64,000 nucleotides of DNA. It comes from Burkholderia sp. SRS-46 (GTDB lineage: Bacteria; Pseudomonadota; Gammaproteobacteria; Burkholderiales; Burkholderiaceae). How positions within the stretch are numbered: position 1 is the stretch's first letter; every line of letters starts with the position of its first letter. This document shows positions 37,876 through 46,751 of the stretch, piece by piece. The notes below the pieces were generated by a model. That model was not told the DNA's origin. It searched no databases and worked only from the letters and a program-made list of their open reading frames with translations. The stretch is from NCBI RefSeq assembly GCF_004343775.1, contig NZ_PTXL01000005.1, forward strand, positions 124,001 through 188,000, written 5' to 3'. The translations under genes were made by a program, and so were the position numbers.

Positions 37876-37975
37876 CGCTCGTCTAAACGGCCAACGCGTA
37901 GTTGATGAACAACAATTTCATTGAAATATAAATATCGTCCGGTAGAATTCCAACGACCAAAAACAGGAGTGAAAA

Positions 37976-38638
37976 TTGGCCGCGGAAATCATTGCAGTCA
38001 CTCAACAAAAAGGCGGCGTCGGCAAGAGCACGATCGCCATGCACCTCGGCGCTGCATTTCATGAAAAAGGGAAGCGCGTCCTCGTCGTCGACGCCGACGG
38101 TCAAAACACACTGGTCCACTGGTCGAGCGCCTCCGGCGACAGCGAAACCGGCATCCCTTTTCCTGTCGTGAACCTCGCTGAAGCGGGCGGCCAGATCCAC
38201 CGCGAGATCAAGAAGTTCATCAACGACTACGACATCATCGTCGTGGACTGCCCACCCTCGATCACCGAGAAAGTGTCCGGCGTCGTCCTGCTGGCCGCAT
38301 CGATCGCGGTCATTCCGACGTCGTCGTCGCCCGCCGACTACTGGTCGAGCGTCGGGCTGGTCAAGCTGATCCAGCAAGCGCAGGTCATGAACGAAGATCT
38401 GCGCGCGGTATTCCTGCTGAACAAGACCGAAGAAAAGCGCATGCTGACCCGCGAGCTGAAGCGGGCGCTCGAAGAGCTCGGCTTCCCGCTGCTCAAGACG
38501 CAAATCCCGACGCGGGAAGCGTACAAGCAGGCGATGGCGCTCGGTCAGACCGTCCTGCAGATGAACGATCGCGGCGCGAAGCTCGCCGCCGCGGAAATAC
38601 GCGCATGCGCCGACGAGATCGTCGCGATGCTGCCCTGA
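37976..38638 (+). CDS. parA: Chromosome partition ATPase ParA
   Basis: The 220-residue protein has the deviant Walker A motif KGGVGKST (residues 12-19), A' motif VLVVDADGQ and Walker B IIVVDCPPS. It lacks the N-terminal helix-turn-helix of type Ia ParA, so it is of the short type Ib/chromosomal-like form. Start: TTG 37976, with CAGGAG about 6 bp upstream; no better ATG exists in frame. It works with ParB and the flanking palindromes to segregate this replicon. Confidence 0.94.
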   Translation: MAAEIIAVTQQKGGVGKSTIAMHLGAAFHEKGKRVLVVDADGQNTLVHWSSASGDSETGIPFPVVNLAEAGGQIHREIKKFINDYDIIVVDCPPSITEKVSGVVLLAASIAVIPTSSSPADYWSSVGLVKLIQQAQVMNEDLRAVFLLNKTEEKRMLTRELKRALEELGFPLLKTQIPTREAYKQAMALGQTVLQMNDRGAKLAAAEIRACADEIVAMLP

Positions 38639-38654
38639 CTTTATGCGCACAAAG
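38639..38654. repeat. Imperfect parS-like site between parA and parB
   Basis: CTTTATGCGCACAAAG shares the TTTATGCGCA core with the upstream palindromes, but its outer bases are C/G and one inner base differs. It starts one base after the parA stop and ends 7 bp before the parB ATG. Confidence 0.65.
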
Positions 38655-38661
38655 GACTCGC

Positions 38662-39729
38662 ATGAAACCTTCCCAATTCGCCAAAGGATTCCAAGCGCGG
38701 CCGGATATGACGACGAGTGAGAAGCGCACGGCCCTCGATCGACTGAACGCGATCGACGGTCTCGTCAAATCGGAAACGCCCGCCCCCGCCGCCGCAAAAT
38801 CCGCGAAGAAAGACAACATCGCCCCGCCGGCGCCGGACCTCGCTCTCGACCCGTCAACGGACGAATCGTCGCACTATCGCGCGTGGCGCCTCGAGAATCG
38901 CTATGCGCCCGGCCAGGTGATCGAGCTGTCGCTGAAGACCATCAAGCACAGCCCGTTCAACCCGCGGCACTTCTATCTGAAGTCGTCGATTGCCGAACTC
39001 GCGGTCAACCTTGCGAAGCAGGGCCAGCAGCAGGCGATTCACGTGATCCCCGATTACGACAATCCGGGCACGTATTTCGTCAGCGACGGCGGCCGTCGCG
39101 TGCGCGCGCTGAAGGAAGCGAACAAGGAAAGCGTGAAGGCGATCGTGATCGATCTGCCGATCGGCATCCAGAGCTACAAGCTCGGCTACGACCTCAACGT
39201 CCAGCGCGATTCGCAGACCGTGTTCGACAACGCCGTCGTATGGCGGCGCTTCCTCGACGACAAGCACTTCCAGAGTCAAAAGGAGCTGGCCGAACATCTC
39301 GGGCTCGACGAATCGACGATCGCGGTCGCGCTGTCGATCGGCAAGCTGCCGGAATCGATCATGCAGGAAATGGTCGCGCGCCCCGATCGCTTCGGCTCGA
39401 ACATGGCCTATCAGGTCGGGCGCTATCACAGCGCACGCGGCACGGATGCAACGCTTCGGCTGATCAACAAGATCGTCTCGGACGACCTGAGCACGCGCCA
39501 GGTGTCCGACATCGTGAAAGGCCGGGCCGCGACTCAGGAATCCCCGAAGCCCGCCAGCCGCCAGCGCTATGCGCAACGGCTCGAGATCAAGCTTGGCGGC
39601 TCGTCGGTCGGCGATCTGAAGTCGTACGGGGACGACCGCATCGAGCTGCGTTTGCGCGGGCTGCCGAAGGAAAAGCGTGATGCGATCCTCGAGCAGCTCG
39701 AGCGGATGCTGCTGTCGGATCAGGCGTGA
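38662..39729 (+). CDS. parB: Centromere-binding protein ParB
   Basis: The 355-residue protein has the ParB nuclease/CTPase-like N-domain (KHSPFNPRHFYLKSSIAELAVNLAKQGQQQAIHV, with DGGRRVRALKEAN in place of GERRxRA). A helix-turn-helix follows (SQKELAEHLGLDESTIAVALSIGKLPESI). The C-terminus (residues about 300-355) is the dimer region. ATG 38662 follows parA by 23 bp. It would load on the GTTTATGCGCATAAAC sites. It is convergent with repA. Confidence 0.94.
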   Translation: MKPSQFAKGFQARPDMTTSEKRTALDRLNAIDGLVKSETPAPAAAKSAKKDNIAPPAPDLALDPSTDESSHYRAWRLENRYAPGQVIELSLKTIKHSPFNPRHFYLKSSIAELAVNLAKQGQQQAIHVIPDYDNPGTYFVSDGGRRVRALKEANKESVKAIVIDLPIGIQSYKLGYDLNVQRDSQTVFDNAVVWRRFLDDKHFQSQKELAEHLGLDESTIAVALSIGKLPESIMQEMVARPDRFGSNMAYQVGRYHSARGTDATLRLINKIVSDDLSTRQVSDIVKGRAATQESPKPASRQRYAQRLEIKLGGSSVGDLKSYGDDRIELRLRGLPKEKRDAILEQLERMLLSDQA

Positions 39730-39735
39730 TGAGCG

Positions 39736-39767
39736 GCGGGCGCCCGGCGATGCCGGCGCGCCCGCAG
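39736..39767. terminator. GC-rich hairpin between convergent parB and repA
   Basis: GCGGGCGCCCGGC and GCCGGCGCGCCCGC form an imperfect long stem in the 52-bp gap between the two convergent genes. No T-run follows on either side, so termination is only a guess. Confidence 0.4.
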
Positions 39768-39781
39768 GCAGGACAGGCGGC

Positions 39782-41146
39782 TCAGGCCGCCCGGGATTGA
39801 TTCAGCGTAAAGGAAAGCAGGTCGCCGTCGGTCGGCTCGCCCCAGGTCTTCTGGGCCAGCCAGTCGAAGAAGGCCGTCTCGGCCAGCTTGGAATCGAGGC
39901 CGCGTTTGCGCCAGTCTTCGCGCAGGTGCGAGCCCATCGTCGGCAACGCCTCCGATTCGAACGATTCGCGCGCCACTTCGCGCTCCGCGTCGCCCTGCTC
40001 GTCGTACAGCGCCTTCGCTTCCTTGCGCCGATACGCCGCGTATTCGCTCAGCAGACGCGCCTTCAGATCGTCCGGCTGGGCCGCCGGCGCCTTGCCCGAC
40101 GTCGCACTGCCAGGCAGCGCCTCGACGGCCTCCACCGGCGGCGCATAGCCCTTCTTCAACGCATCCTTGAACAGTGCCGCTGCGCTGCGCACCGGCGGCA
40201 GCGACGTGCTGCGCATCCGCTGCTCCGTCATCTGCAGCGCGGCGCGAATGCGGTTCTCTTCGCTATCCGCGTACAGCGTCTGCGCTTCCTTCAACGGAAT
40301 GCCGAGCTTCACCATCCGGTCGACCAGCGTGCTGTCGAACACGTTCGGGTGCTCGTCGAGCGCCAGCATCGGCTGCTTGCGCTCGGTCACGCGGAACTGG
40401 ATCTCCGCGACCCGCCGCCCTTCGCGATGCTCGATCAGCTCGACGAAGATGTTGGTGACCGCGTTGACTTCCGCGATCGCCGGGCGCAGGTAGTCGCGCT
40501 TGAAATACTTGTATTCGCGCTTCGCCTCGTCGCCGGCTTCGGTGTCCGGCGTGCCCGACAGGATCGGCCGCCACCATTCCCACGGCTCGCGCATCGTCAG
40601 GTGGCTCGGGTTCGTCAGGTAGCGCACGCAGATCTCGTACAGCGCGAGGCCCGCGCTGCTGCGCAGCTGGCTCTGGAACTGCAGGCTGAGGCGAGCGTAC
40701 TGGACCGGGTCCAGCAACTTCTTCTTGATCTTCGGCGCGAACGAGAATTCGACCCACACGCGGCGCGTGGCCGGGTCTTCGAGAATTTCCGCGTCCGCAA
40801 TCAGCGTCGAGATCCCCCACTTGCGGCCCGGCTTCTGGCTCGACGTGCCGGTGCTCCACTCGACCTGCACCGACACCATGCGGCGCAGGTGTTCCTTCAC
40901 GAGCGCGGTGTCGTTCGAATCGAATGCGGAGTTGGCGACGATATCCGACAACAGTGCGCGATAGGTATCGCCCGAGTCGTCGGCCTGCTGCGCGACGGCC
41001 AGCAGGACGTTGAACAGCTTGCGGGTCAGGAGGGTGATCTTGCCGCTTTTCGGCTGAATGGCGATCGCCTCGACGGCCTTTCGCAATTCGGCTGAACTGG
41101 CACTCACCACATCCACATCGGTTTTCTTGGCGCGCTTCGTTGCCAT
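39782..41146 (-). CDS. repA: Plasmid-type replication initiator protein RepA
   Basis: The 454-residue protein has a winged-helix initiator-like central part (KITLLTRKLFNVLLAVAQQ, FAPKIKKKLLDPVQYARLSLQFQSQLRSSAGLALYEICVRYLTNPS, EWWRPILSG, YKYFKRDYLRPAIAEVNAVTNIFVELIEHREGRRV). This is the arrangement of Rep proteins of plasmids and of Burkholderia secondary chromosomes. The basic N-terminus and charged C-terminus are extra. It is transcribed away from the iteron array, which begins about 120 bp upstream of its start. It is expected to bind those iterons and open the origin. Confidence 0.9.
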   Translation of the reverse strand: MATKRAKKTDVDVVSASSAELRKAVEAIAIQPKSGKITLLTRKLFNVLLAVAQQADDSGDTYRALLSDIVANSAFDSNDTALVKEHLRRMVSVQVEWSTGTSSQKPGRKWGISTLIADAEILEDPATRRVWVEFSFAPKIKKKLLDPVQYARLSLQFQSQLRSSAGLALYEICVRYLTNPSHLTMREPWEWWRPILSGTPDTEAGDEAKREYKYFKRDYLRPAIAEVNAVTNIFVELIEHREGRRVAEIQFRVTERKQPMLALDEHPNVFDSTLVDRMVKLGIPLKEAQTLYADSEENRIRAALQMTEQRMRSTSLPPVRSAAALFKDALKKGYAPPVEAVEALPGSATSGKAPAAQPDDLKARLLSEYAAYRRKEAKALYDEQGDAEREVARESFESEALPTMGSHLREDWRKRGLDSKLAETAFFDWLAQKTWGEPTDGDLLSFTLNQSRAA

Positions 41147-41266
41147 GCGTCGGGTCGGAGGAGAAGTTTTCCGGAAGGATAGCGCTTGCGGTGAAGTGCG
41201 TCCAGAACGACATGCTCACCATAGCCGGTGAAGCGCGCTCACGAAATGGCGCTCACCCCAACCCGC

Positions 41267-42584
41267 TCCCGCAAAGGCTCACCGGTCCAGAATCACTGTG
41301 CTTCGGACTCACCTTTACGTGCCGCGGGAGACGCGGATTCACAGTTTTTTGCCTGTGCACGCTCCACGCGTCGAGCCTTCCCGTATCGACTCACCTGTGA
41401 TCCTGTCGCAAATTTACGACTGAGATTCTGTGGCCGCCGCACAGTGCCTCGAGTCCATGCGCAGCCGCCTGTATGCATGTACAGGCGCGGGCAGCCAAGG
41501 GATCCACACGGTGCCCGGATCCGGAAAGACACGGTGCTGCGAGGCCAGCACAGCCCGTTTCCGGGCCATTGGCGCGTGTTTCTGTGCCATCGGACGCACG
41601 CATCGACAGCCGGGGCGCGCATTGTACAGTGCACCATCGGCGTGCGCTCCCGAAAAATCTCACCTTCGGGATATGCAATTCCGACAACCTGACATCGACG
41701 AATCCCCGACGCATGCGGGATCGCCAATTTGCACCTCCCGTAAACCCTCACCTTATCGGCAAAAGCGCCGCGAAAACAGACGCCGACGGGGCTCCCGAAA
41801 AACCTCACCGCAACCTCGCCGGTTTCAAAAATCCCAATGTCCTCCGATACTTAAGCGCGAATTGCGAATGCGCCGGCCTGTGGCGCACTCCCCCGAAAAA
41901 CCTCACCTTTCACCGGAGAGCATTCGTACGACAATCGCATGTCAGGTCCCGAAAAGCCTCACCTGTGCGGAAAAAAAGCCTGCACAGACAGTCTCACCAT
42001 CCAGTATTGGCGGGCTTTCCAGCCGAAGTGGATACCCACTGCTCCCGCAAAACCTCACCTGTGACCATTTTTCGGGCAAATTCCGTTCCCGAAAACGCTC
42101 ACCTGTAGCGACACTGCCTGCCTGTTTCGCAGGTCCCGAAAAGCCTCACCTGAAGCCGGTCGAGCCAGGATTGCCGCCATTTCGCTCCCGAAAAACCTCA
42201 CCTTTTGGGGTTCACAGGCTCGGAAACGCCCTTTTGCGGTGCAAAACCCCTTCTGTGTCCCGGAAATCCTCACATCAAATCGGCCTGGAGTCCCGTGGAA
42301 TCTCACCTTTCGCCAAAAGTGCCTAAAAGAAGGGCAGAATCCACAGCAAACGATGGTCCCGAAAAGCTTCACCTATGTCTGCACAGGCAGAAAACTGTGA
42401 TTCCAGACACAGCAGGCGTTCCGCGGCTGTGAAGCCCCGAAAACCCTCACCTTTGGAAAACCGCGTTATTCACTGTGATCCTGAATCCGCTCACGACCTT
42501 TCCCGCAAGGGCTCACGCAGATCCCCGAACCCCATCACGTCAGCTCCCGTAGAAGGTCACCTTGATTCCTGTAAAGCTTCACCT
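41267..42584 (+). repeat. Iteron array, about 18 copies of TCCCG-N6-CTCACCT
   Basis: 18-bp repeats with consensus TCCCG-N6-CTCACCT, all in the same orientation. By eye they start at 41267, 41379, 41648, 41736, 41793, 41891, 41947, 42043, 42087, 42134, 42186, 42258, 42291, 42357, 42435, 42501, 42545 and 42567. Spacing is irregular (22 to 269 bp), so this is not CRISPR. The middle usually reads AAAAAC or AAAAGC. The block sits upstream of repA and is the likely binding array for the initiator. Confidence 0.92.
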
Positions 42585-42978
42585 TGTCGGCCGGAAACCC
42601 TTGGTACATAAGGCTGTGCCGTGGCGTTAACGTTTTTAACTAAGGGTTCAAGGGTGTTTACTTCTATTACTCTCAATACTTCGTTGGAGGAGTTTTCCAC
42701 AGACACCCCAACCCCTACACCGATCGCGACCTCGATACAGGCCATCGTGTGAAACAACCCCTGTTTTTCGTGATCTGCTCGAAAACATCGCCGGAACAAT
42801 CACTTAGCTCGTTTTCTTCGCTTTGTTTCACGGAATCGGCAACCTCGGTCGGCTGTGAAGGGCCACAGCACCGCTTTCTGTGACTGTCGACGCAAATTCG
42901 CAACGCCTCCCGAAAATCGGTATCGAACAATACGTAATTCGTTATGATTGCGACATTCGAACGCCTGAGAACAACATC
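42585..42978. other. AT-rich segment with DnaA box, probable replication origin unwinding region
   Basis: Right of the last iteron the sequence becomes AT-rich for this genome. It includes the dyad GTTAA-CGTTT-TTAAC (42626-42640), TTACTTCTATTACTCTCAATAC, and a DnaA-box-like TTTTCCACA at 42693-42701. Together with the iterons this is the expected anatomy of an iteron-type origin. No gene fits here. Confidence 0.75.
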
Positions 42979-44160
42979 ATGACCCTCGACGAAATGCGTC
43001 AAGTCATCCGGGACGAGCTGGAATCGTTGCGAGCCGGCGGTGCCCGCCGCCAAGAGCTGTCGCTGCATGCGTGCAAGCGGCTGTTTTTCGATCTGGGTAT
43101 CCGTCCGTCCGCTGCCAATGTCCGCGATCTCACCCAGACCGGTAGCGCGAGCGACATTCCGAAGGACATCGACCATTTCTGGGAACGGATCCGCTCTGCA
43201 TCCAAGGTGCGCCTGGAAGGCGCCGCGATTCCGAAAGCCGTCGAGGAAAAAGCCGGTGCGCTGCTCGGCGCCCTCTATGAAGAAGCGCTGAAAGTCGCGC
43301 GCGACAGTCTCGACGTCGACCGAGAGCAGGTGCGCACCAACGTCGTGCAAGCCGAGCAGGCGTTGCGCGACGCGCGCATCCGTCAGGAAACGCTCGAGGC
43401 GGCCCTGGCGCGCAACGAAACCCGCAATGAACAACTTCAAGCGCGTGTGACCGAACTTGAAGTGCAGCTGGCTTCGCAGGCAACGCACGGTTCGGCAAAC
43501 GAAGCGACGCTGCTCACCTCAGTCAGCCGTCTGGAGAAGGAATTGGTCGCCGCTACCGGCCGGGTAGACGCGGAACAAACACAGAACGCCGCGTTGCGCG
43601 ACCGCATGGATACGCTGCAAGCCGAGTTACAGCACCGCACCGAGCATTACGCACAACAAATCAAGGACGCGGTGGCCGAGGCCGAGCGGCGCGTCAAGCC
43701 GATGCTGGTCGAGCTGGACTCGCTGCGCAGCATGGCATCGACGTATCAGGCCGGGCTGCGCGACGTGCAACGCAAGGAATTCGATTTTCTGCAGCAACTG
43801 AGTGCGGCCAAGGCCCGCGCGGACCGGCTCGAAGAGCAGCTTCGCAGCCAAAGCGAAGAACTGGATGCGACGACGCGCGAAAGGAACACGTTGCGTGCAA
43901 ATCGCGGGGTGAATCCGGAAATCGCCGGCTTGATCCGGCGCCTGGCCGACAGCGGCCAACTCGACACCGATGCGTTTTCCGCAATCGGCACCGCGCTGGA
44001 CCAGGATATTCCGGTGCCGAACCAGTGCCCGCATTGCGACGGCGAACCCGAGCTGTCACATACCGATGAGGGTTTCGAAGTGTCGTGCCCGGAGTGCGAA
44101 CACGCATCGGGATCCTGGCCGTCCCGCTTCGAAGCGGTCACCCGTTTCGGGCGAAACTGA
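42979..44160 (+). CDS. KfrA-like DNA-binding coiled-coil protein with C-terminal zinc ribbon
   Basis: The 393-residue protein starts MTLDEMRQVIRDELESLRAGGARRQELSLHACKRLFFDLGIRPSAANVRDLTQTGSASDIPKDIDHFW, which matches the KfrA N-terminal DNA-binding domain of plasmids. Residues about 115-325 are a long heptad-rich coiled coil. The tail has CPHCDGEPELSHTDEGFEVSCPECEHASG, a four-cysteine zinc-ribbon-like motif absent from plasmid KfrA. It lies directly right of the origin and ends before two inverted iterons. Role is inferred: nucleoid-like or partition accessory protein. Confidence 0.75.
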   Translation: MTLDEMRQVIRDELESLRAGGARRQELSLHACKRLFFDLGIRPSAANVRDLTQTGSASDIPKDIDHFWERIRSASKVRLEGAAIPKAVEEKAGALLGALYEEALKVARDSLDVDREQVRTNVVQAEQALRDARIRQETLEAALARNETRNEQLQARVTELEVQLASQATHGSANEATLLTSVSRLEKELVAATGRVDAEQTQNAALRDRMDTLQAELQHRTEHYAQQIKDAVAEAERRVKPMLVELDSLRSMASTYQAGLRDVQRKEFDFLQQLSAAKARADRLEEQLRSQSEELDATTRERNTLRANRGVNPEIAGLIRRLADSGQLDTDAFSAIGTALDQDIPVPNQCPHCDGEPELSHTDEGFEVSCPECEHASGSWPSRFEAVTRFGRN

Positions 44161-44185
44161 CCGGAATCGTCGCCTATCCGGCCAC

Positions 44186-44227
44186 AGGTGAGGCTTTTCG
44201 GGAAGTCAAAGGTGAGGTTTTGCGGGG
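44186..44227 (-). repeat. Pair of inverted origin-type iterons, outlier 1
   Basis: On the minus strand TCCCGAAAAGCCTCACCT (44186-44203) and CCCCGCAAAACCTCACCT (44210-44227) match the origin iteron, 24 bp apart. Opposite to the main array. A third degenerate copy may lie at 44232-44248. They sit in the gap between the KfrA-like gene and the recombinase-like gene. Confidence 0.85.
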
Positions 44228-44291
44228 CCGCTGAAAGGGTGAGCCCCCGCCGTACAAGGCACTCACGTATTGCACGACGTGCGTTGCGCAA

Positions 44292-45311
44292 TCACGATTC
44301 GTGAGATTCAGGGGCGGCCTCGACTTCACCCTCGGCCAGGCCGTCGCGCCAATTCTTCCAGGCGCGATGCAGTCGATTCGACGAAATCGGCTGCATGAAG
44401 CCAAGCCACCGGCCGACCCGCTCGAGCGGCACATCGTTTTCGAACAGTTCCGCGGCGTAGGTGTTGCGCAGCGTCTGCGGGCTGGCCCGCGCGGTGCGAG
44501 ACGTCGCGAGGTCGGCCGCTTCGACGATGGCATCGACGGCACGCAGCATCGTCGCCTTGTGCATCGGGCGCCCGGTGTGCGATGCGGGAAAGACGAGGTC
44601 GCCCGGAATATCCTGACGCTTGCGTTCCGCGAGCCATGCCTCGAACAGCGCGATGGCGAACGATGCCAGATGTGTCTCCCGAGCGAAGTCGGGATGTGTC
44701 GACGGAATCTGCAGCGATGTGCCGCCTGTATTGATGCAACTAATCGTAAGAACCCGGGCCTCGCCGGTTTTCACGCCGGCACCAAGAAACGCGGCGACGA
44801 GCGCGCGGTCGCGGCGCTCTTTCCAGTGTGCTGCGCCCGATACGCCGATCGGCGAAAACAGATAGGCCAGCAACCTGGCGCGCTCGGACGGGGTGAGAAA
44901 GCCGGTCGGCTCATTGTCGCGTGCCTTGCGCCAGATTGCTTCGCCATCCTGAGCGATGAAACGGGCCGGGTTGGTCGATGCGAATTCGCTGCGGCGGATG
45001 TGATCGAGCACGCGCTCGATCAACCGCAAATAGCGCATGCGCTGTGTTTTCTTGATCGGCAACTCACCGACGAAATTGGCGATCGACGCCGTATCGACCG
45101 TCGCGAGATTCTTCTGATGCGCGCGAAGCCAGGTCAGGAAAGCCCCCCATTGCGCACGATAGACGTCGGCGGAGGACCGGCGATAGTCCTGCATGGCGAG
45201 CCATGCGTCGAACGCGGCTTCCGGGGATGCGAGCCAGTCTGACGCGCCGCGGTCGAACAGATCCTTTTCTTCCGCTGGCTGGGGCGTGGGCGTGGACGAA
45301 GGAAGGGACAT
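44292..45311 (-). CDS. Tyrosine-recombinase-fold protein lacking catalytic residues
   Basis: The 339-residue protein has a SAM-like N-terminal core-binding domain (about 25-125) and a C-terminal integrase-like domain (about 135-320). The active site is largely lost. The arginine of the TGLR motif is Lys181 (AGVKTGE). The H-x-x-R histidine is Gln279, though Arg282 remains. The LGH histidine is Phe305 (WLGFMQP). No tyrosine occurs after residue 285. It cannot act as a standard strand-transferring recombinase. Start ATG 45311 is chosen because it gives a normal N-terminus. It flanks the origin. Confidence 0.75.
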   Translation of the reverse strand: MSLPSSTPTPQPAEEKDLFDRGASDWLASPEAAFDAWLAMQDYRRSSADVYRAQWGAFLTWLRAHQKNLATVDTASIANFVGELPIKKTQRMRYLRLIERVLDHIRRSEFASTNPARFIAQDGEAIWRKARDNEPTGFLTPSERARLLAYLFSPIGVSGAAHWKERRDRALVAAFLGAGVKTGEARVLTISCINTGGTSLQIPSTHPDFARETHLASFAIALFEAWLAERKRQDIPGDLVFPASHTGRPMHKATMLRAVDAIVEAADLATSRTARASPQTLRNTYAAELFENDVPLERVGRWLGFMQPISSNRLHRAWKNWRDGLAEGEVEAAPESHES

Positions 45312-45472
45312 GTGATTTATTCCGTTAGTTGCATATATGGTAGCCCTTTCCGCGGAATCCGGGGGCCCCTCGCATATCCGACCGCTTCGCCATGCCCGGA
45401 ATGCGGCGGAATGCCCGCCGATCGGGCAAGCCGTCGGCAGGCGAGCGGGCGACGCGCCCGGGCGGGCGGCGA

Positions 45473-45850
45473 TCAGTCGCCCCAGGCCTGGGTCAGGCGG
45501 GCGACCGGCACGGGCGGTTGTGTGTCGCGCTTGTGCGCCGCGGCCTCGTACGCGATGACCGCGAACGAGAACACCGCAGGCAGCGCATTGGACTGCCCGA
45601 AGTCGATCGGGTCGTCGGTTTCGGGAAACGTCATGTCCGACGGCCGTTCGAACAGCTGTCGCTTGCCGGTGTCGTGCCGGCTGGCGAACCCGAGATCCGC
45701 GAGCGCCTCGGCTTCGATGGCATGCAGCAGGCGCCACGTCAGCGGCACCTGCTGGCGGATGTAGCGTTCGGCAATATGCCGAACGATCTTCTCGAGGTCG
45801 TGCGCAGCAGCCTTGAAGCTGAGCGCGGCCAGGTCTTGTTCTTCGGTCAT
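45473..45850 (-). CDS. Hypothetical protein
   Basis: The 125-residue protein (MTEEQDLAALSFKAAAHDLEKIVRHIAERYIRQQVPLTWRLLHAIEAEALADLG) is soluble and mostly helical. It has no motif I recognise. ATG 45850 is chosen because upstream codons do not look protein-like. It lies between the recombinase-like gene and the XRE regulator, on the same strand as both. Confidence 0.65.
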   Translation of the reverse strand: MTEEQDLAALSFKAAAHDLEKIVRHIAERYIRQQVPLTWRLLHAIEAEALADLGFASRHDTGKRQLFERPSDMTFPETDDPIDFGQSNALPAVFSFAVIAYEAAAHKRDTQPPVPVARLTQAWGD

Positions 45851-45979
45851 CGCAGGCTCCTGTCGACCAAGGTCAGCGCATCGACGCGTACCCTGGGCCC
45901 TTGCAAAGCGGAATGTCCGTATACTGTACAAACATACAGTGTTTTTGGCAACTGGCCATTCGGACGACTCGACGCCCCG

Positions 45980-46591
45980 TCAGCGATGAATCACGATGAG
46001 CAACGCTCGTGCTTCGCCCTTGCCGGGGTTGCGGATCGCGTGCGGGGTGTCGGCCGGGTAGCGCGCGGTATCGCCGTTCTTCAGGCGGCGCACGCTGCCC
46101 GCGGCTTCGACTTCCATCGAACCCTGCAGCACGGTCAGGTGCTCGCGCGTGCCCGGCTCGTGCGCATTCGACACGAGCGCGCCACCGTTCGGCAGCGTCA
46201 GCTCGTACCACTCGAACTTGCCGGCGAGATCGATCGGGCCCCACACGCGCAGCTGGTACAGGCCGTCGTGCCCGGCGAGCGTCGGGATGTCGTGCGGGCC
46301 GTCGACGCGGATCGTTTCCGGCGCCTTCGGCTGCGAGAACAGTTCGTCGAGCGTGATGCCGAGCGCGTTGGTCAGCCGCCACGCGACCGCGATCGTCGGG
46401 TTTGCCTTGTCGCGCTCGATCTCGGAGAGCATCGATTTCGATACGCCGGCCGCGCGCGACAGGTCGTCGAGCGTCAGCTTGCGTTCGTTGCGCAGGCGCT
46501 GGATCTGCTCGCCGACGCGCGGCGGTGTCACGGCGGCGGGCGCGGCTGCCGCGCTTGCGGACGCGCGCCGGGACCCGGAGGAACTTGCCAT
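45980..46591 (-). CDS. XRE-cupin transcriptional regulator, probably of kbl-tdh
   Basis: The 203-residue protein has an N-terminal helix-turn-helix (LRNERKLTLDDLSRAAGVSKSMLSEIERDKANPTIAVAWRLTNALGI) and a C-terminal cupin (EPGTREHLTVLQGSMEVEAAG, DTARYPADTPHAIRNPG). It is divergent from kbl-tdh across 160 bp. Control of threonine catabolism is inferred from that layout. The spacer has TTCGATATTTCGAA and TTCGGAA, which could be part of an operator. Confidence 0.85.
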   Translation of the reverse strand: MASSSGSRRASASAAAAPAAVTPPRVGEQIQRLRNERKLTLDDLSRAAGVSKSMLSEIERDKANPTIAVAWRLTNALGITLDELFSQPKAPETIRVDGPHDIPTLAGHDGLYQLRVWGPIDLAGKFEWYELTLPNGGALVSNAHEPGTREHLTVLQGSMEVEAAGSVRRLKNGDTARYPADTPHAIRNPGKGEARALLIVIHR

Positions 46592-46751
46592 TTGAATTCC
46601 GTTCGCTTAGAGTTGTTCGATATTTCGAATTTTAGTTCGGAATAACGGAAAAGAGCGGTCAACCGAACGACCGACTATAACAGTAGCAGGCCGCCGCGCC
46701 GCCGCCACGAGCGGGGCGCGGCGGGTTGCGATTCCTGTCAGGAGCTTTGCG

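Larger units (their letters stand above)
36780..37975. other. Centromere-like region (parS field) upstream of parA
   Basis: About 1.2 kb with no convincing gene; the short frames here repeat VYAHK or FMRI only because they read through the parS palindromes. Six copies of GTTTATGCGCATAAAC or close variants occur at irregular spacing of 140-276 bp, all in the same register of conservation. A perfect dyad ATTTCA-T-TGAAAT lies at 37915-37927, just upstream of parA, and could be an operator. Confidence 0.85.

Noticed and set aside
37048..37905. Several overlapping open frames in the parS field containing VYAHK or FMRI
   Set aside because: These residues come from reading the GTTTATGCGCATAAAC palindromes; codon use is poor and no family resemblance exists.
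41228..41313. Possible 29-bp elements left of the iteron array
   Set aside because: The candidates have 30-bp spacing or lack GTGCGC, so they were treated as degenerate iterons or chance.
41647..42611. Iteron array as a CRISPR
   Set aside because: Repeats are 18 bp and degenerate, spacing ranges from 22 to 269 bp, no cas genes are near, and a replication initiator lies beside it.
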